38,254 bases of DNA from Chara braunii (Eukaryota > Streptophyta > Charophyceae > Charales > Characeae), in contig BFEA01000214.1 of the NCBI GenBank assembly GCA_003427395.1, positions 60,727-98,980 of the forward strand. The letters run 5' to 3'. Of the stretch, positions 1-10,925 are shown piece by piece. The first letter of the stretch is position 1, and the number at the start of each line of letters is the position of its first letter. The notes beneath the pieces are model-generated. The model saw only the letters and a program-made list of their open reading frames with translations. It did no database searches and was not told the origin of the DNA. The position numbers were made by a program, and so were the translations under genes.

Positions 1-53
<53 letters not shown>

Positions 54-141
54 TTTATCATAATCCTAGAGGCCCCTGCAAATAATTAGCAAGGGCCTCC
101 TCTCCACGAACGTGGCACTTCTCGAACACATGGCAGGGCAG

Positions 142-227
<86 letters not shown>

Positions 228-318
228 CCCTTTATCATAATCCTAGAGGCCCCTGCAAATAATTAGCAAGGGCCTCCTCTCCACGAAAGTGGCACTTCTC
301 GAACACATGGCAGGGCAG
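1..318. repeat. (GA)n blocks with a duplicated 90-bp unit
   Basis: Two GA microsatellites (1-51 and about 146-224) alternate with two nearly identical 90-bp units (52-141 and 229-318). The units differ by about two bases, so the arrangement is a recent tandem duplication of GA tract plus unit. Each unit contains an inverted repeat, GAGGCCCCTGC at 69-79 against GCAAGGGCCTC at 89-99, with a 9-base AT-rich loop. No coding potential is visible. Confidence 0.9.
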
Positions 319-968
319 GAGGACGCCAACTATATATGGTGTAGATATGCATTAAGGTTCGTGTTTCAGCAGTTATGGGAGCATGGAGCACATGATTATC
401 TGGGCAGTAGCAGGCCAAGTCACCACCTGATTTTCAGGGCTTCCCTCCACCACGCACCAAATGTGTAAAAATGAATCTTCTGCTAGAACATGGAATCATA
501 CGCCGCGTTTTGTCTATTCTGCAAGTGGTGATGAGTGGAGCCAGGCCCTTAGTAGGAAAAGGAAAACAAAAGAAAGAAAGAGAGAGCTACGGCAGTAAGT
601 AGTTGTAGCCCATAACTGCTGGAACACGGACCTGAATTCGGATCCAGAAGATATGTTGGTGGCCTGCTCCTCGCTCATCCGAAACCCGTCGAGCGTCTCC
701 TCTGAGATATAAGCGCCCTGCAGATTCTCTGCGGGGGGCCCATCAGGAAAAAAGCTATATGCAATGAGGAATACGGGGCCCTAATTTTGTTTTCTCTGGC
801 CTTAATTTCTGTAGAAGGGAGGGCCACGCCTGGCTACCTCAGCCACCCCCCCCTATACACCCCCTTTACCCCCTCCAAATTGGCCCCCAACACCCTCATT
901 CCCCCCCCCTGATACACCTTATAACCCCCCTATAACCCCCCCCTACCTCCCCGCATCCCCAAAAGTTT
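319..968. other. No gene seen; C-rich tract at 838-960
   Basis: No convincing ORF, splice-bounded exon or RNA gene is visible. The segment from about 838 to 960 is strongly strand-biased, with many runs of four to nine C on the plus strand (G runs on the minus strand). Such a tract could form G-quadruplex or i-motif structures, but nothing here shows a function. Confidence 0.6.
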
Positions 969-1211
969 CTCAGCGGATTTGGGCTGTACTCAGCAAGCGC
1001 AGTACAGACCCTAACTCAGATTTGAAAAAAGATCAGTGGATGGCTGTTTTGTGACTGGTCAGCAGACCGCCAACCGGTAGGCCCTACTGGTCGGCTCAGC
1101 GGATTTGGGCTGTACTCAGCAAGCCCCTAACTCAGGTTTGAAAAAAAATCAGTGGATGGCTGTTTTCTGACTGGTCAGCAGACCGCCGACCGGTAGGCCC
1201 CACTGGTCGGC
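969..1211. repeat. Tandem duplication of a ~120-bp unit
   Basis: The unit starting CTCAGCGGATTTGGGCTGTA occurs at 969 and again at 1095. Each copy continues through a 'CAGTGGATGGCTGTTTT' stretch and ends in GACCGCC..CCGGTAGGCCC. A diverged relative lies at about 27285-27420, just downstream of the second N gap, so this is a dispersed family and not only a local duplication. It has no coding capacity. Confidence 0.85.
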
Positions 1212-1439
1212 TGCAAAACGGTCGGCAGTCGGCGTCTGAGGTCGGCAGGCATGCAACCCTGGGAGAGTACCAAAAAAGAAACAAAACGGAACCCAGGCTC
1301 AGCAACACTCGGTGCGCAGTGAAAATCAGGGCTGGCAAAAACACGCTCGGAGGTGGTGGTGGTTTAGGACTTTAAATACCGACCTCACTTCGAACGCAGA
1401 TGGAACTAAACGAACAAAATTCTCAATTACCTGGGGCCC

Positions 1440-2330
1440 CTCTGTTCGACAATGATACCTCAAGACCGTCGTCACCCATTACAACCTCCAAGCCTCTTGT
1501 TTAAAAATAAAAAAACAAGCGGACCCCCGCCGCGGCTTCGCGCGTGGCAGAAACCTACTCCTCCTCCTCCCCCTTGCCCCTTGCTGTCATCTGCCACCTC
1601 CGCTCTGTCCCACTCCTGCATCCGCCTCCCCTTCGGGCAGCTCCCCCTTCTCTGCTGTGTGCTCCTGCCGCACTGTCGAAATATAGAGGCCAGTTCAATT
1701 GAGCCGTCAGTTGGTACACCCATGCACTGTCGAAATACAGTGCTGGCAGATGAGAGCCCGGGGGATGTCGTTTGCATGGTGAGTAGTAGCGAGGCCAAAA
1801 ACACCCTTTGGCCATTACCACGGGCCTCTCTCCACTACTTCCTACATGCACACACGACAAAAAAAGGGCAAAAACATGGCAATGTATCTTTCCATGTTCT
1901 ACCAGAGGATTCACTCCCACCACATGACATATAGACCTGAGTTCAATTGAGCCGTCGTCACTTGTTACGACCACGGACTGTCGAAATAGAGAACCCCCCG
2001 CCCCCCAAAAAAATAAAAAATGAAAAAATAGAGATGCGTGTTCAAATCCAGATGCTGCCAGACGATAGAGGGAGATGTTGATTGTGCATGCGTTGAATAG
2101 GAGGCAGAGCGGGGCCGAAAACACCGCTTTGGCCATTACCACATATAGCCAAAGCGACAAAAAAATAAAAAATGAAAAAATAGAGATGCGTGTTCAAATT
2201 CAGTTTCTACTGCTCTCCATATGCAAAAGTGACAAAAAATATGCCAATGTATCTTTGCATGTTCTAGCGGGGGATTCACTCTGGCCCCATGACTAAGGGC
2301 CTCGCTCCACTACTCTCGCAGTGAGCAAAA
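1440..2330 (+). mobile_element. Diverged SINE-like repeats with tRNA-type promoter boxes
   Basis: Several modules recur within this stretch. GAGCCGTCAGTTGGTAC at 1701-1717 resembles a tRNA D-arm/box A, and a sister copy lies at about 1950. GTTCAAATCC near 2040 matches the box B core GTTCRANNCC, and a variant lies near 2194. An A-rich segment followed by ATAGAGATGCGTG is found at about 2020 and 2165. A block ending in GGATTCACTC is found at about 1912 and 2272. The pattern suggests nested or tandem tRNA-derived SINE copies. The boxes are visible; the SINE assignment is inference. Long ORFs here have no recognisable protein and overlap the repeats. Confidence 0.45.
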
Positions 2331-2743
2331 TGAGAGTGAAGCCTCGGCTAGATCGTGGACAAATACATTGCCACATCTCGGAGTCCTCTTTTGTTCATCC
2401 GGAGAGTAGTGGAGCGAACCCCAAGATGAGACTGAATCGACCCCCAGAACACAACTTTCAAGTCCTCGGGTGGAGAACGGCCGCTGTGTACTTGTATACG
2501 AATTTCAAACGTTCGCCGTCAAAGCCCTGGGGGAAAACGCGCGGCACCAGCCATGCAAAACACGACCGGGTCGGACCGGGAAAGGAAAACAAAAAAACAA
2601 AAAAACAAAAAAACAAACGGCGATTGCCGTGCCCTGGGCCCGGCTGTGGACCCAACTCGGAAACGGGTCTCGTGGGACAGCGTCCTGCGAGACCTGCTAT
2701 TTTTTGCTTAAACAGCGTATAATAAGGGGAAGAAAGGACATAC

Positions 2744-2855
2744 ACTGTCATACAGTCATTACAGCTGTCTTCGGAGCAACTTTTTGTCTAGATACAGCGA
2801 TAATGACCATACAGCGTACGTACATCATATTCAGGGAAAGACATCGTACACTAGC
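2744..2855. mobile_element. Degraded copy of a TA-flanked hairpin MITE
   Basis: The core 'GTCATTACAGCTGT..' followed by 'TCTAGATACAGCGATAATGAC' matches the centre of the intact elements at 35742-35854 and 35958-36068. The terminal inverted repeats are heavily decayed, so the borders are approximate. It lies just downstream of the 2959-4350 exon on the minus strand, inside the next intron or the 3' flank. Confidence 0.5.
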
Positions 2856-2958
2856 TGAATTTGTGTTACGTCCTCTCACGTCGGTCTCAAATCGAGGAGA
2901 TGAAAAGTCAAAGAAAAGACACCCGACAGTTCATAGTAACTTCATAGTAACTTCGTAC

Positions 2959-4350
2959 CTTCAGGAGCTCAAGTGTCCACTTTGTTTGTCCCTGTGCCAG
3001 ACAGGCAATCGCTGCATCCCATTCCTCCATGGTTCTGTCCATGGCGGTCCCCACCATGGCGGTCCCCACCACGGCGGTCCCCACTTCTTGGACCATTCCA
3101 GTGTCTGTGGCGTTTGTCTTCTGCACAACTCCTCGTACAACTTGGAATTCCGACCCAACAACAGCGTTGGCCGCCTGCCTGAACCTACTTTCATGTGCTG
3201 CAGTCTGCATGCTCGACGGTAGGTCCAAAGTCATATACAAGGCCTCGATACACGAGAGAACCTCCCCGTCGAGCTTCGTCCACACCTGTAGCTGCGATTG
3301 CTCTCCCGACGCATTGTCTGCCTGGGCTTTCTTAACAAACACGAGGCACTGTGAAAGCCCCGACCATGCCGCTTTTCTGAAAAGAGGGGTGCTCCGTTCA
3401 TATTCGCGTCCTCCTCGATTGCCTCTCACGCCGCTGCTCCTGGATGCGTTAGTTTTGCTGCCGCTGTCTTCATGTTTACTCTTCCTTTCACGGTTGTCGT
3501 CAAGTATAAGCCGCCTAAAATCGCCAAACAGCTGTTTAGAGCGTCCAATCGAGAACACATGTACCAAACTCGAAAGGCTCTGCAGAAGCAACTCTTGGAT
3601 CGTGGGTTCGAGCACGGAGAACCGTGTGAGCTCCGAGAGCTCGTCAAGCAGCACCACCATCGGCGGAAAACTGGGAGCGCAATCCAGGGCGAACTTCACA
3701 CATTCTCTGCGTAATCTTGTTCCAAGTCCCTCCGCAGTAACTTTTGTGCCTCCTCCTTCTCCTCCTCCTCCTCCTCCTCCTTCCTGATCAGGAAATAAAG
3801 CAGCGGCATAGTGCTTCGCTCTCAGAAGCCGCCGCATTATCCTCTTCAGCAGAACCACCCAATCAAGGAGTGGCAAACGAGGTGCCTTTCCGAGACATCG
3901 CAAGACCGACTCGGCAATCCGCTTGGTATTTTCCTTGGACAAACTTGCATTTCCTCTGCCGTCGTTGTTTCCCTTCGAGGCGTCTCCTGTGCTCTCATCG
4001 ATTGACGACTTCTGCCTCGCTCGCTCGCCGAGCTCAACGAGCCATTCCGTCAGTGTGCGAAGCGCTCCCTCCTCTGGCAAGCTTTGGAGTGTCCTCAAAT
4101 GTGCAAGTTCAACCGATACCCCTCCGCTTGATGACGACGAGGACAGCGGACCGACACAAGTTGCTAACGGAATGCGTTCAGGCAAATGTTCTGCCATGTA
4201 AGCGCTGTGGGCAAACGCGAGGGCCCATCCACTATGTCGTCTAATCCGCTGATCTCTGCTGCTACAAGCAATCTCCACCATTCGCTGAATCGCACCGCTA
4301 ATCTCTCTCTCAAGTGCAGGCTCAAGAAGGAGGGGGCCTGCCACAAAAGA
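2959..4350 (-). CDS. RST1/focadhesin-like protein, large C-terminal-half exon
   Basis: This exon of 464 codons runs in phase 0 at both ends. It is bounded by an acceptor (gatcttttcag before 4350) and a donor (CTGAAG/GTACGA at 2959). The reading frame opens with SFVAGPLLLEPAL and includes RRHSGWALAFAHSAYM (about residues 36-51) and PRLPLLDWVVLLKRIMRR (about 155-172). It is alpha-helical in character, like the HEAT/ARM-type repeats of plant RST1 and animal focadhesin, which connect the cytoplasmic exosome and SKI complex in RNA decay. A poly-Gly stretch comes from GGA expansion (3757-3782). A 15-bp tandem repeat encodes VGTAM-type units (3037-3086). The family call rests on remembered resemblance, not alignment. 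The frame continues past the donor to a stop at 2908, but this is probably intron. Confidence 0.72.
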
Positions 4351-4458
4351 CTGAAAAGATCACACCACTTTCATGAGAATCAAGTGCAACAAAAAAAAAA
4401 GAGAAAAAAGAAAAGAATCCCAATGCGTGCACTCACTGCTCAAATTCTCCATGCGACA

Positions 4459-4560
4459 GCTTTCCCACCTATGGTCCTCTGCGCAGTCATTAACTATCGC
4501 TGTATTTTAAGGCAACTTTCAGTCTAAATGCAGCGATGAAGACAATGTGTTCTTCACGGG
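4459..4560. mobile_element. Degraded hairpin MITE copy
   Basis: The core 'CAGTCATTAACTATCGCTGT' and 'CTTTCAGTCTAAATGCAGCG' match the internal part of the MITE family seen intact at 35742 and 35958. The ends are eroded and no clean TA-flanked termini remain. It lies in the intron immediately upstream of the 2959-4350 exon. Confidence 0.5.
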
Positions 4561-4639
4561 GTAAGTCAGCAGTACCCATTGCTTTCTCCGTTTTGTCCCT
4601 CTCTTTCTTTCAAAGGGTGACAGCCTTGTGATATCATCA

Positions 4640-4772
4640 TTGAAGATAATTCAATTGACCAGGACCTAGGTAATTCAGCAAGTGATGTTATTTGGTTAAT
4701 CAGACTGCATCTGGATTTGAACTTGGGTCTTCATGTCAACAAGTCATGGGTGTACCAACTAAGCTGCATCCC
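4640..4772 (-). mobile_element. tRNA-derived SINE or tRNA pseudogene
   Basis: Read on the minus strand, 4768-4754 gives TGCAGCTTAGTTGGT, close to the box A of a tRNA D-arm. Then 4723-4713 gives AGTTCAAATCC, which fits box B in the T-arm. Their spacing is near that of a real tRNA. The predicted acceptor stem does not pair and the anticodon arm is poor, so it is not a functional tRNA. The 'GTTGGTACACCCATG' part is shared with the plus-strand modules near 1711, linking it to the same repeat family. Confidence 0.5.
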
Positions 4773-4969
4773 CTTTTTGGTAGTTAGTAGTACTTAGTAC
4801 CATACTTGCAACCGCACGAGCTGCACATTCGTGTGGAGTTCCGTGCGGAGTTCCGTGCGGGGAGTGCCTGTCCGGAATCGTGCAGATTTTTTATTTTTTT
4901 TATTATTATTATTTTTTATTTTCATATTTTTTGGGGGGGACGGGGGGGCGCATGACCGGAAGATGGGGA

Positions 4970-5345
4970 TATGGCGAGGAGAGGGGGATAATGAGAGGAG
5001 GAGGATGTGGACGAGGAGGATGACGAGGATACTGAGGAGGAGGAGGAGGAGGAGGAGGAGGAGGGGGGGGGGAGATGGGGGAAGAGAAGAGATGGACAGA
5101 GGGAAAAGAGGAAGGGCAGGAGGAGGACGAGTGGGAGGAGGAGGAGACATGGACGGCGAGGAAGGGAAGGAGATGAGGAGGCATGGAAGACGAGGAAGTA
5201 CGAGGAGGAGGAGGAGACAAGGAGGATGAGGAAGGGAAGGAGGAGGAGGGTGAACGGGAGGAGGAGGACGAGTCGGAGGAGACGAAAAGGAAAAGGGAGG
5301 AGGAGACATGGAGGACGAGGAAGGGGGAGGAGGATCGAGGTGAGG
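4970..5345. repeat. Purine-rich GAGGAG low-complexity tract
   Basis: Almost pure purine on the plus strand, made of GAG/GGA/GGAAG variants with a run of ten G at about 5064-5073. All long ORFs through it are low-complexity (Glu/Arg-rich on plus, Ser/Pro/Leu-rich on minus) and are treated as by-products of composition. It lies inside the large intron between 7766 and 4350 of the minus-strand gene. Confidence 0.85.
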
Positions 5346-6256
5346 CAGCACTCCTGCAAAAAAAAAAATTCATCGCGCTAGAATTTTGGCAGGGGGCCTC
5401 GAACGCACCGTTTCGACCCCCGGCCTTCTTTTTTTTTTCGGAGGGGGCTGATGGGTCGTTCCCCGCACACGTCGCGCGCCACACGGGCTCGGTTGGGCGC
5501 GTGCGCCGCACGTCGGGAACCGCGTGCACGACGTGCGCTTGCAAGTATGCTTAGTACCCATCACTTATTCCCAGTGTACATCAAATGAACAGAAGCATTT
5601 TTGTAGTTTTTGGCCTTCCCAAGTGACAAAATAAAAACAAAAAGAACGACTTTGTCCGAAGTGCCCATTCTGTCCTTCTCCACTCACATCAGCTCCGGAA
5701 ATCAAGAAGAGGACAGTTCACAACTTCACACAATGTATTCAGCTCTCCGCAAAGAATTTGAACCTAGTCAGCATTGGGAGGAAAATTCAAGAGTCTGAAC
5801 CCAGTCAGCATTGTGAGAAGCTAAAAAACGACAATCAACGTGGACCGACAAAATCTGCTTCTACCCACAGTAAAATTTCATGCTAACCCAGAAAAGGCAG
5901 GGGGGCAACTAAAAAAAAAAAAAAAAAAGAAGGAAAACGCAAAGAAACGTTCAATCAGCAAGGACAGAGAACGGCTTCACACATTGAAGAAAGGAAGATT
6001 GCAAACAATCTTCACTTCTTAAGGCAGACTTTCACTACAAATGAAATGAGCCAAGTACTCGTCAAGTTCAACCTCGCATACATCAATGAACATTCACAAG
6101 AGAGTTCACACGTGAGAAGCCACATCGAGATACAATCAACACTTGAAGATGTCGTCTCCAATATTATTATCAATATACAAGAATGTTTGTCTCCAGCGGC
6201 TCTGCCGCACACACACGCATTGGATCTCAACAGATAGCGGCTGTGGCTTCTCCCCT

Positions 6257-6260
<4 letters not shown>
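5346..6260. other. Intronic stretch without a recognisable gene
   Basis: Apart from the minus-strand gene's intron, nothing definite is seen. There is a GC-rich stretch at 5450-5545 and A-rich runs at 5911-5928. A possible relic of a C2H2 zinc-finger linker, with peptide REKPHRD at about 6110-6130, is out of frame with the HKRVHT that should precede it. No ORF longer than about 70 codons has plausible composition. Confidence 0.5.
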
Positions 6261-6327
<67 letters not shown>

Positions 6328-6909
6328 TGACTCGCTCTGCCTCACTCTCTCTCAACTCTCTCTCTCTACCCTGGATCGTTACCCTGGATACACCCACTCA
6401 GGCAGCTTACACCTTGGCGGCTATGGCCGCGGTCCTCCTACTCTACGTCTAGCCTAGCCATGGAGTATCTCACAGGCGCCCTCTCCTTCCACAGGCGCAC
6501 AGTGTCCATGTTGCCTTAACGCACAAGCAGCAGCAGCTTCCACACCTCGCAAGTGAACAAGTGATGAGCCGCTGGCTTGGCTTGGCTTGGCTTGGATTGG
6601 CCTGCTTCAGGCCGGTACCGTCGGTCGCAGCCTCTCCTGCAACAATTTGTCGGTCCGGTAGCTTCCGGACTTTCCTGGGACGTTCTGCAAAATTGGACTT
6701 GGGACTGTCGGACTGGACTGGACGCTTCTGGACCTTTCTTGTCAGGTACCGGTCGGACTCCTACCGACCTACGACGCTTCGGTACCGACACCTACGATCT
6801 ACGACACTTTGGCCTCCAGCCCCTACGGCCTACCCTACCGGACGGCCCTGGGACTTGGGACTTGTCCGGACCCTGGGTCCGGGACTGGGTGTCTGCAGCG
6901 TGAGTCCTT

Positions 6910-6980
<71 letters not shown>
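6261..6980. repeat. (CT)n microsatellites around a low-copy insert
   Basis: CT repeats occupy about 6261-6323 and 6918-6975. Between them lie a short GGCTT pentamer run (about 6571-6598) and a stretch rich in CCGGAC and CCGGTACCG motifs (6610-6890). That stretch is similar in style to the TCCGG-rich blocks at 8940 and 9680. No gene is visible. Confidence 0.75.
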
Positions 6981-7007
6981 CTTATACACATCTAGATGTG
7001 TATAAGA

Positions 7008-7012
<5 letters not shown>
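6981..7012. other. Residual Nextera adaptor junction (artefact)
   Basis: CTTATACACATCT joined to AGATGTGTATAAGAGACAG is the palindromic junction of two Tn5/Nextera mosaic ends. The left copy is trimmed to 13 of 19 bases. A (CT)n tract lies on one side and a (CA)n tract on the other, so the join is most probably artificial. The flanks should not be assumed adjacent in the genome. Confidence 0.93.

Positions 7013-7060
<48 letters not shown>
7013..7060. repeat. (CA)n microsatellite
   Basis: A run of CA dinucleotides directly follows the adaptor junction. It then passes into an A run and unique sequence. Because the junction is artificial, its original left neighbour is unknown. Confidence 0.9.
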
Positions 7061-7061
<1 letters not shown>

Positions 7062-7689
7062 CAAAAAAAAAAACAAAGTGTGTGAAAGGCACCAGGAAAT
7101 GTCAACCTGTGAATGTGAACCACTGGTGGGTGCTGGAGAAGGTTCCCACAAGTGGAAATTTTGAAATGAAAAGGAAAAAGAATTGGTAAGGAGTCTAAAG
7201 ACTCTAAGCTTGTCTAAAGAGCACATTTTGTGAGAGCTCGTGGCCGTAAGTGATGGATGACCATTGTGTCGGCAGACGTCTTCAGGGAGGCAGGTATATC
7301 CATCTCTCTCAAAAGTTGCAACAGTCATCACAAACTGAAATGTGTACTTTTCTTCCCCCCCCTTTTTCTAAACTGAAACTGACAGGTATCCTGCACTCAC
7401 AAACTGACATGTGTCCTTGTTTTCCCCTCTTTCCCCCCTTTCCCCCCCACCCCCTTTTCTTCCCTTTTCTTTCCCTTTTTTTGGCCTTTTCTCCACTTGT
7501 TCAGAATAGGGGTCATTCCAGAGCGTGGAGCCCAGATATGCTAGCCACACCCGATGCACCAAGACAAACAGGTTAGCAGTTTAGCGATAGAATCATGAAA
7601 TGCAAAATCCACATTATACAAGCTCAAAGTCAAAATCACAAGCGAAGAAAAAAAGAGAAAAATGCCACCTTAACTTGGAAGTCTTCAAG

Positions 7690-7875
7690 AGCTCAGAATG
7701 CGATGCCCAAGACTCGTAGCCCAAACAAACTCCAAAGATCTGTGCAAGGTAATCAGTAATTTTACCATGTTCGATTGGCGTGCCCCCTGCCTGCTGCTTC
7801 CCATTAAGGTTGTCGATCCATGAGAAGATCTGCGCGACGCGACACCCAAGACTCGTGCGCCGAACAAACTGCAAA
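7690..7875 (-). repeat. Partial internal duplication at an exon end
   Basis: About 45 bases around 7835-7870 recur imperfectly at 7700-7738 in the same orientation. The shared core reads ACGAGTCTTGGG on the minus strand. The first copy encodes GLCSLFGARVLGVA within the 7766-8824 exon. The second lies just beyond the donor, is preceded by 'ccttgcacag', and reads DLWSLFGLRVLGIA in the equivalent frame before a stop. It looks like a decayed partial exon duplication. Confidence 0.65.
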
Positions 7876-8824
7876 GACCGGTCATGGCTCCCATCCGCTG
7901 CACTGCCAAGTGGCGCTCATCACAGCCAGCGATCATCGTGGACATGATGCTCTGCAATCGGCTGACCGAAACCGTGAACCCTTCCCTCACCATCTCGTCT
8001 ACGTACGTACCGATCCCCATACATGCGGCAGCAAACAAGTGTGCTGCTTCCGTAGAGACCGCCCTCGCTGCTTCGCCTCCTGCAGGTGAGGGTGAGGCCA
8101 TGTCCCCGACACTACCCATCAGAAGAATCCGTTCCATAGCCTTCAAGATCGAGTCAACCTCCTCGTCCGCAATCAATTCCGCACGGTATGCTGCACTCGC
8201 GATTGCCGGAAGAGCTAGACTGGCACCAATTGTAAGTGCAATCCCTCCAGTGTGCACACCACCAACCACCTGACGCACAGACGATTCCTCCTGCTCTGAC
8301 TGGCTGCCGCCTCTTGGCGACAACAGCCATGAAGTCAGGACCTTTATTATCGCCTCCACACCAGCCTGTCCTCTCCCCCTCTCCAACGCCATGACGCCAT
8401 GCGCAATGGCCAGAATGATCCCGACAACAGCCCAAACGTTTGGCTCCTCCTTACCCGCTTGCATTGCCACTGTGAGACCTGCTGTGCGGCCGCCGTCTGC
8501 CGCTAAACTGAGTCCTAACTGCGACGCTTCAATCACTTCTTCGACGTCCAACCTGGCAACAGGCCGGAGTGCGACGACAATATTCAACAACTCCTCTACC
8601 ATATCCGTCACAGTCGCCATCTCCCGCTCGAAATGAATTCCGTCGCCCGCCATCTGGCGTCTTTCGCGTCGAGACGAAGGGGAGTGACTTAGTTCCTCTT
8701 CATCGCTTTCCGTACTCTGATGGTCATCCCCTCCATACCGCCCTTTCAATAAGCCATCAAAAAGAAGCCCGAGCGATGACGCACATGAAAACCGAACTGC
8801 AGGGCTGTCACTATGTTTCACTTG
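7766..8824 (-). CDS. RST1/focadhesin-like protein, central exon
   Basis: This exon of 353 codons is in phase 0 at both ends, with acceptor cctgtcctgcag before 8824 and donor ACATG/GTAAAA at 7766. The translation opens QVKHSDSPAVRFSCASSLGL. It contains an acidic/Ser-rich insert (about residues 28-55) and alternating hydrophobic helices such as NVWAVVGIILAIAHGVMAL, and ends near LAVQRMGAMTGLCSLFGA. The helical-repeat character and the order relative to the 4350-2959 exon fit the C-terminal half of RST1/focadhesin. An open frame continues upstream to 8887 and downstream to 7685, but splice signals and phase favour the stated limits. The assignment is by resemblance only. Confidence 0.7.
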
Positions 8825-8925
8825 CTGCAGGACAGGTGTCAGCAGGAAAGAGAACGAATCAGCACATCCGGTACCACACCCCACCATGCAGAAAGCAATG
8901 CATCATATTCCTGCGGTGTGGGATA

Positions 8926-9241
8926 TGTACCATGGTAACTGCCCGGACGTCCGGACCAGGTTCCAGACAGTCCGGTGTCCGGTGTCTGGTCCCCATGTCC
9001 GGATGGAGGCCCCTGGGGCAAAAAAAAAAAAAAAAAAAGGGTCGGCCCAGGACGTTTGTCGGGTCCTAGCCGCCTCTAGAAAAATAATGGGGTGATTTTT
9101 AAGTGTCCTTTCACCCCACCGGACATGGCGTAGAGGTCCAGACACAAGACACTGCAGGTTTTTGAGGTGGCGGGTTTCACACAGGCCCGAGCAATTTCAA
9201 AGCGGCCGTTTCGACGTGGCGCCCGCCTCTGCTGCCCATTG

Positions 9242-9319
<78 letters not shown>

Positions 9320-9892
9320 GAGAGAGAGAGAGCACTGACTGTGCTACCAGTCTGAAGACTCTGACATTCTGAATTGAACTGCAAAGTTCGAACTTTTAAG
9401 TTTATATGAAGTTATGAACTTAAAATTACTAAATCCAAAGTTCAAAGTTCAAAAAGTTAATCATACTTTTTTCAAAAACAAAATTCTCTGTTTCTTTAGT
9501 CTTGTGCCTGCTTTGCACTGTTTGCAACTCTGCATGTCTGCTAGTTAAATGTGCTTGTTGATTTGCTGCAAGACACGTGCTCTGCTGCCTGAACTACAGA
9601 GTGCAAAGCAGGTAAGTGCCTGCCAACACCCCCACCCAACCCAACCCCCCACCCCTGTTTTTTTTTTTTTTTTTAGGTCCGGACATTTTTGCACCCCGGG
9701 GACCGGTCCGGACTGTCTGGTGTCCGGTGATGTCCGAATCACCGCATAGTCTGGACTGGTCCAGAAGACAGTCCGGAAGTGTCCGGTGTCCGGGTCCGGG
9801 GTTACCATGATATGTACCATGGTTACGATCCGGACATCCGGAGCCCGGTCCGGACCGTCCGCGTCTGGATGTCTGAGCGGACGTCCGGTCCG
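8926..9892. repeat. TCCGG-rich modules with a shared palindromic motif
   Basis: Two blocks, about 8926-9003 and 9676-9892, are dense in TCCGGAC, TCCGGTGTCC and related words. Both carry a version of TACCATGATATGTACCATGG (9804-9823; partial at about 8926-8939), and a third, decayed version lies at about 11387-11402. The blocks resemble terminal or subterminal regions of an unidentified transposon, but no transposase or clean terminal inverted repeats were found. A (GA)n tract lies between them. Confidence 0.6.
9244..9332. repeat. (GA)n microsatellite
   Basis: GA dinucleotide run of about 65 bases, followed by ACAGACAG and a second short GA run. Confidence 0.95.
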
Positions 9893-10031
9893 TTTATTTT
9901 TTATTTTATTTTTTTGGTTGTTCAATGCCCACCCCCAAAAAATTGTTTTGGGATTTTTTTAATTTTTTTAACTATTTTCTGGCCATTTCAGAAAGCCAAA
10001 GAGGGCCAGGCTGTGACTGATTCTGTGTGTC

Positions 10032-10105
10032 AGAGAGAGAGAGAGACACACACAGACAGACAGGCAGACAGGCAGACAGACAGACACGTAGAAACAAACA
10101 AAAAC

Positions 10106-10171
<66 letters not shown>
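10032..10171. repeat. CAGA-type repeat passing into (GA)n
   Basis: Starts with short GA and CA runs, continues as CAGACAGG/CAGA tetramers (about 10050-10085), and ends as a (GA)n tract of about 65 bases (10106-10171). Confidence 0.92.
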
Positions 10172-10175
<4 letters not shown>

Positions 10176-10893
10176 CAGGCTGGATACTCCCTTCAGGTCG
10201 GTATGGCCTAACTCACCCCCCGTCTGTAAGCCTTCTGTAACCTTTTTTTTGTTTTTTCCCCTCCTAGACTTTTCCGGGACCTCAGTCCCGCAAGACATCC
10301 CGCTGTGTCCGTGTGGCATACTGCGCATCCACACGGGCCTGCAGGGCCAGACCAGACGGAAAATAAGGCCCCTCCAGGCCCTGTGTCGTTTCAGCCTAAA
10401 AGCCTGAAAAGGAGGGCCATTTTCAGGCCCTCATAAAGTCTACCTGTGCTGAAACTTACGCGCCAGACCAGGGTTAAGCGCAGGCCATTTTTAGGCCCGT
10501 TTCAAGACAACCTTTGTTTGAACTTCAACGCCAGGGTCTGGCACGATTCGGCATGGGCAAGAGCAGCCTCCCAGCCAGACCAGCACTATATAGTACTGGT
10601 CCGCCCTGCAGGCTGCAGGCAGTTCACAGGCACTTCACAGGACTTCACGTGCAGTTCACGGGAGTTGCAGGAGGCAGTCTTCAGGATGCGGCAGCAGCAC
10701 TCTGCAGGAGCGCTGCAGTAGTAGTAGCTAGCAATAAGAGTAGTCTTCAGCGCTGGGCGCTGTTAGATCTTAGAGTAGCATTGGAGAGAGAGAGTGGCGG
10801 AGGCCAGGGGGACTTACCTGTGGCGCCATAGCTCCAGCTTCGTCTTCGGTGTACCTGCAACAAGGCGCCACCTTCACAGGTTAGCACAGAGCT

Positions 10894-10925
<32 letters not shown>

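Noticed and set aside
1452-2160. Protein-coding gene from the 160- and 201-codon ORFs
   Set aside because: Both strands are open over the same repeats, the peptides match nothing recognisable, and the repeated modules explain the open frames.
4713-4772. Functional tRNA gene on the minus strand
   Set aside because: Boxes A and B are present, but the acceptor stem does not pair and the anticodon arm is irregular; better explained as a SINE or pseudogene.
4831-5381. Long ORFs of Glu/Arg or Ser/Pro/Leu composition
   Set aside because: They follow the purine-rich repeat in several frames on both strands, have no domain and no splice or start context.
5610-6240. C2H2 zinc-finger gene remnant
   Set aside because: Only a linker-like REKPHRD and a frame-shifted HKRVHT are visible, without the paired Cys and His spacing; too weak to call.
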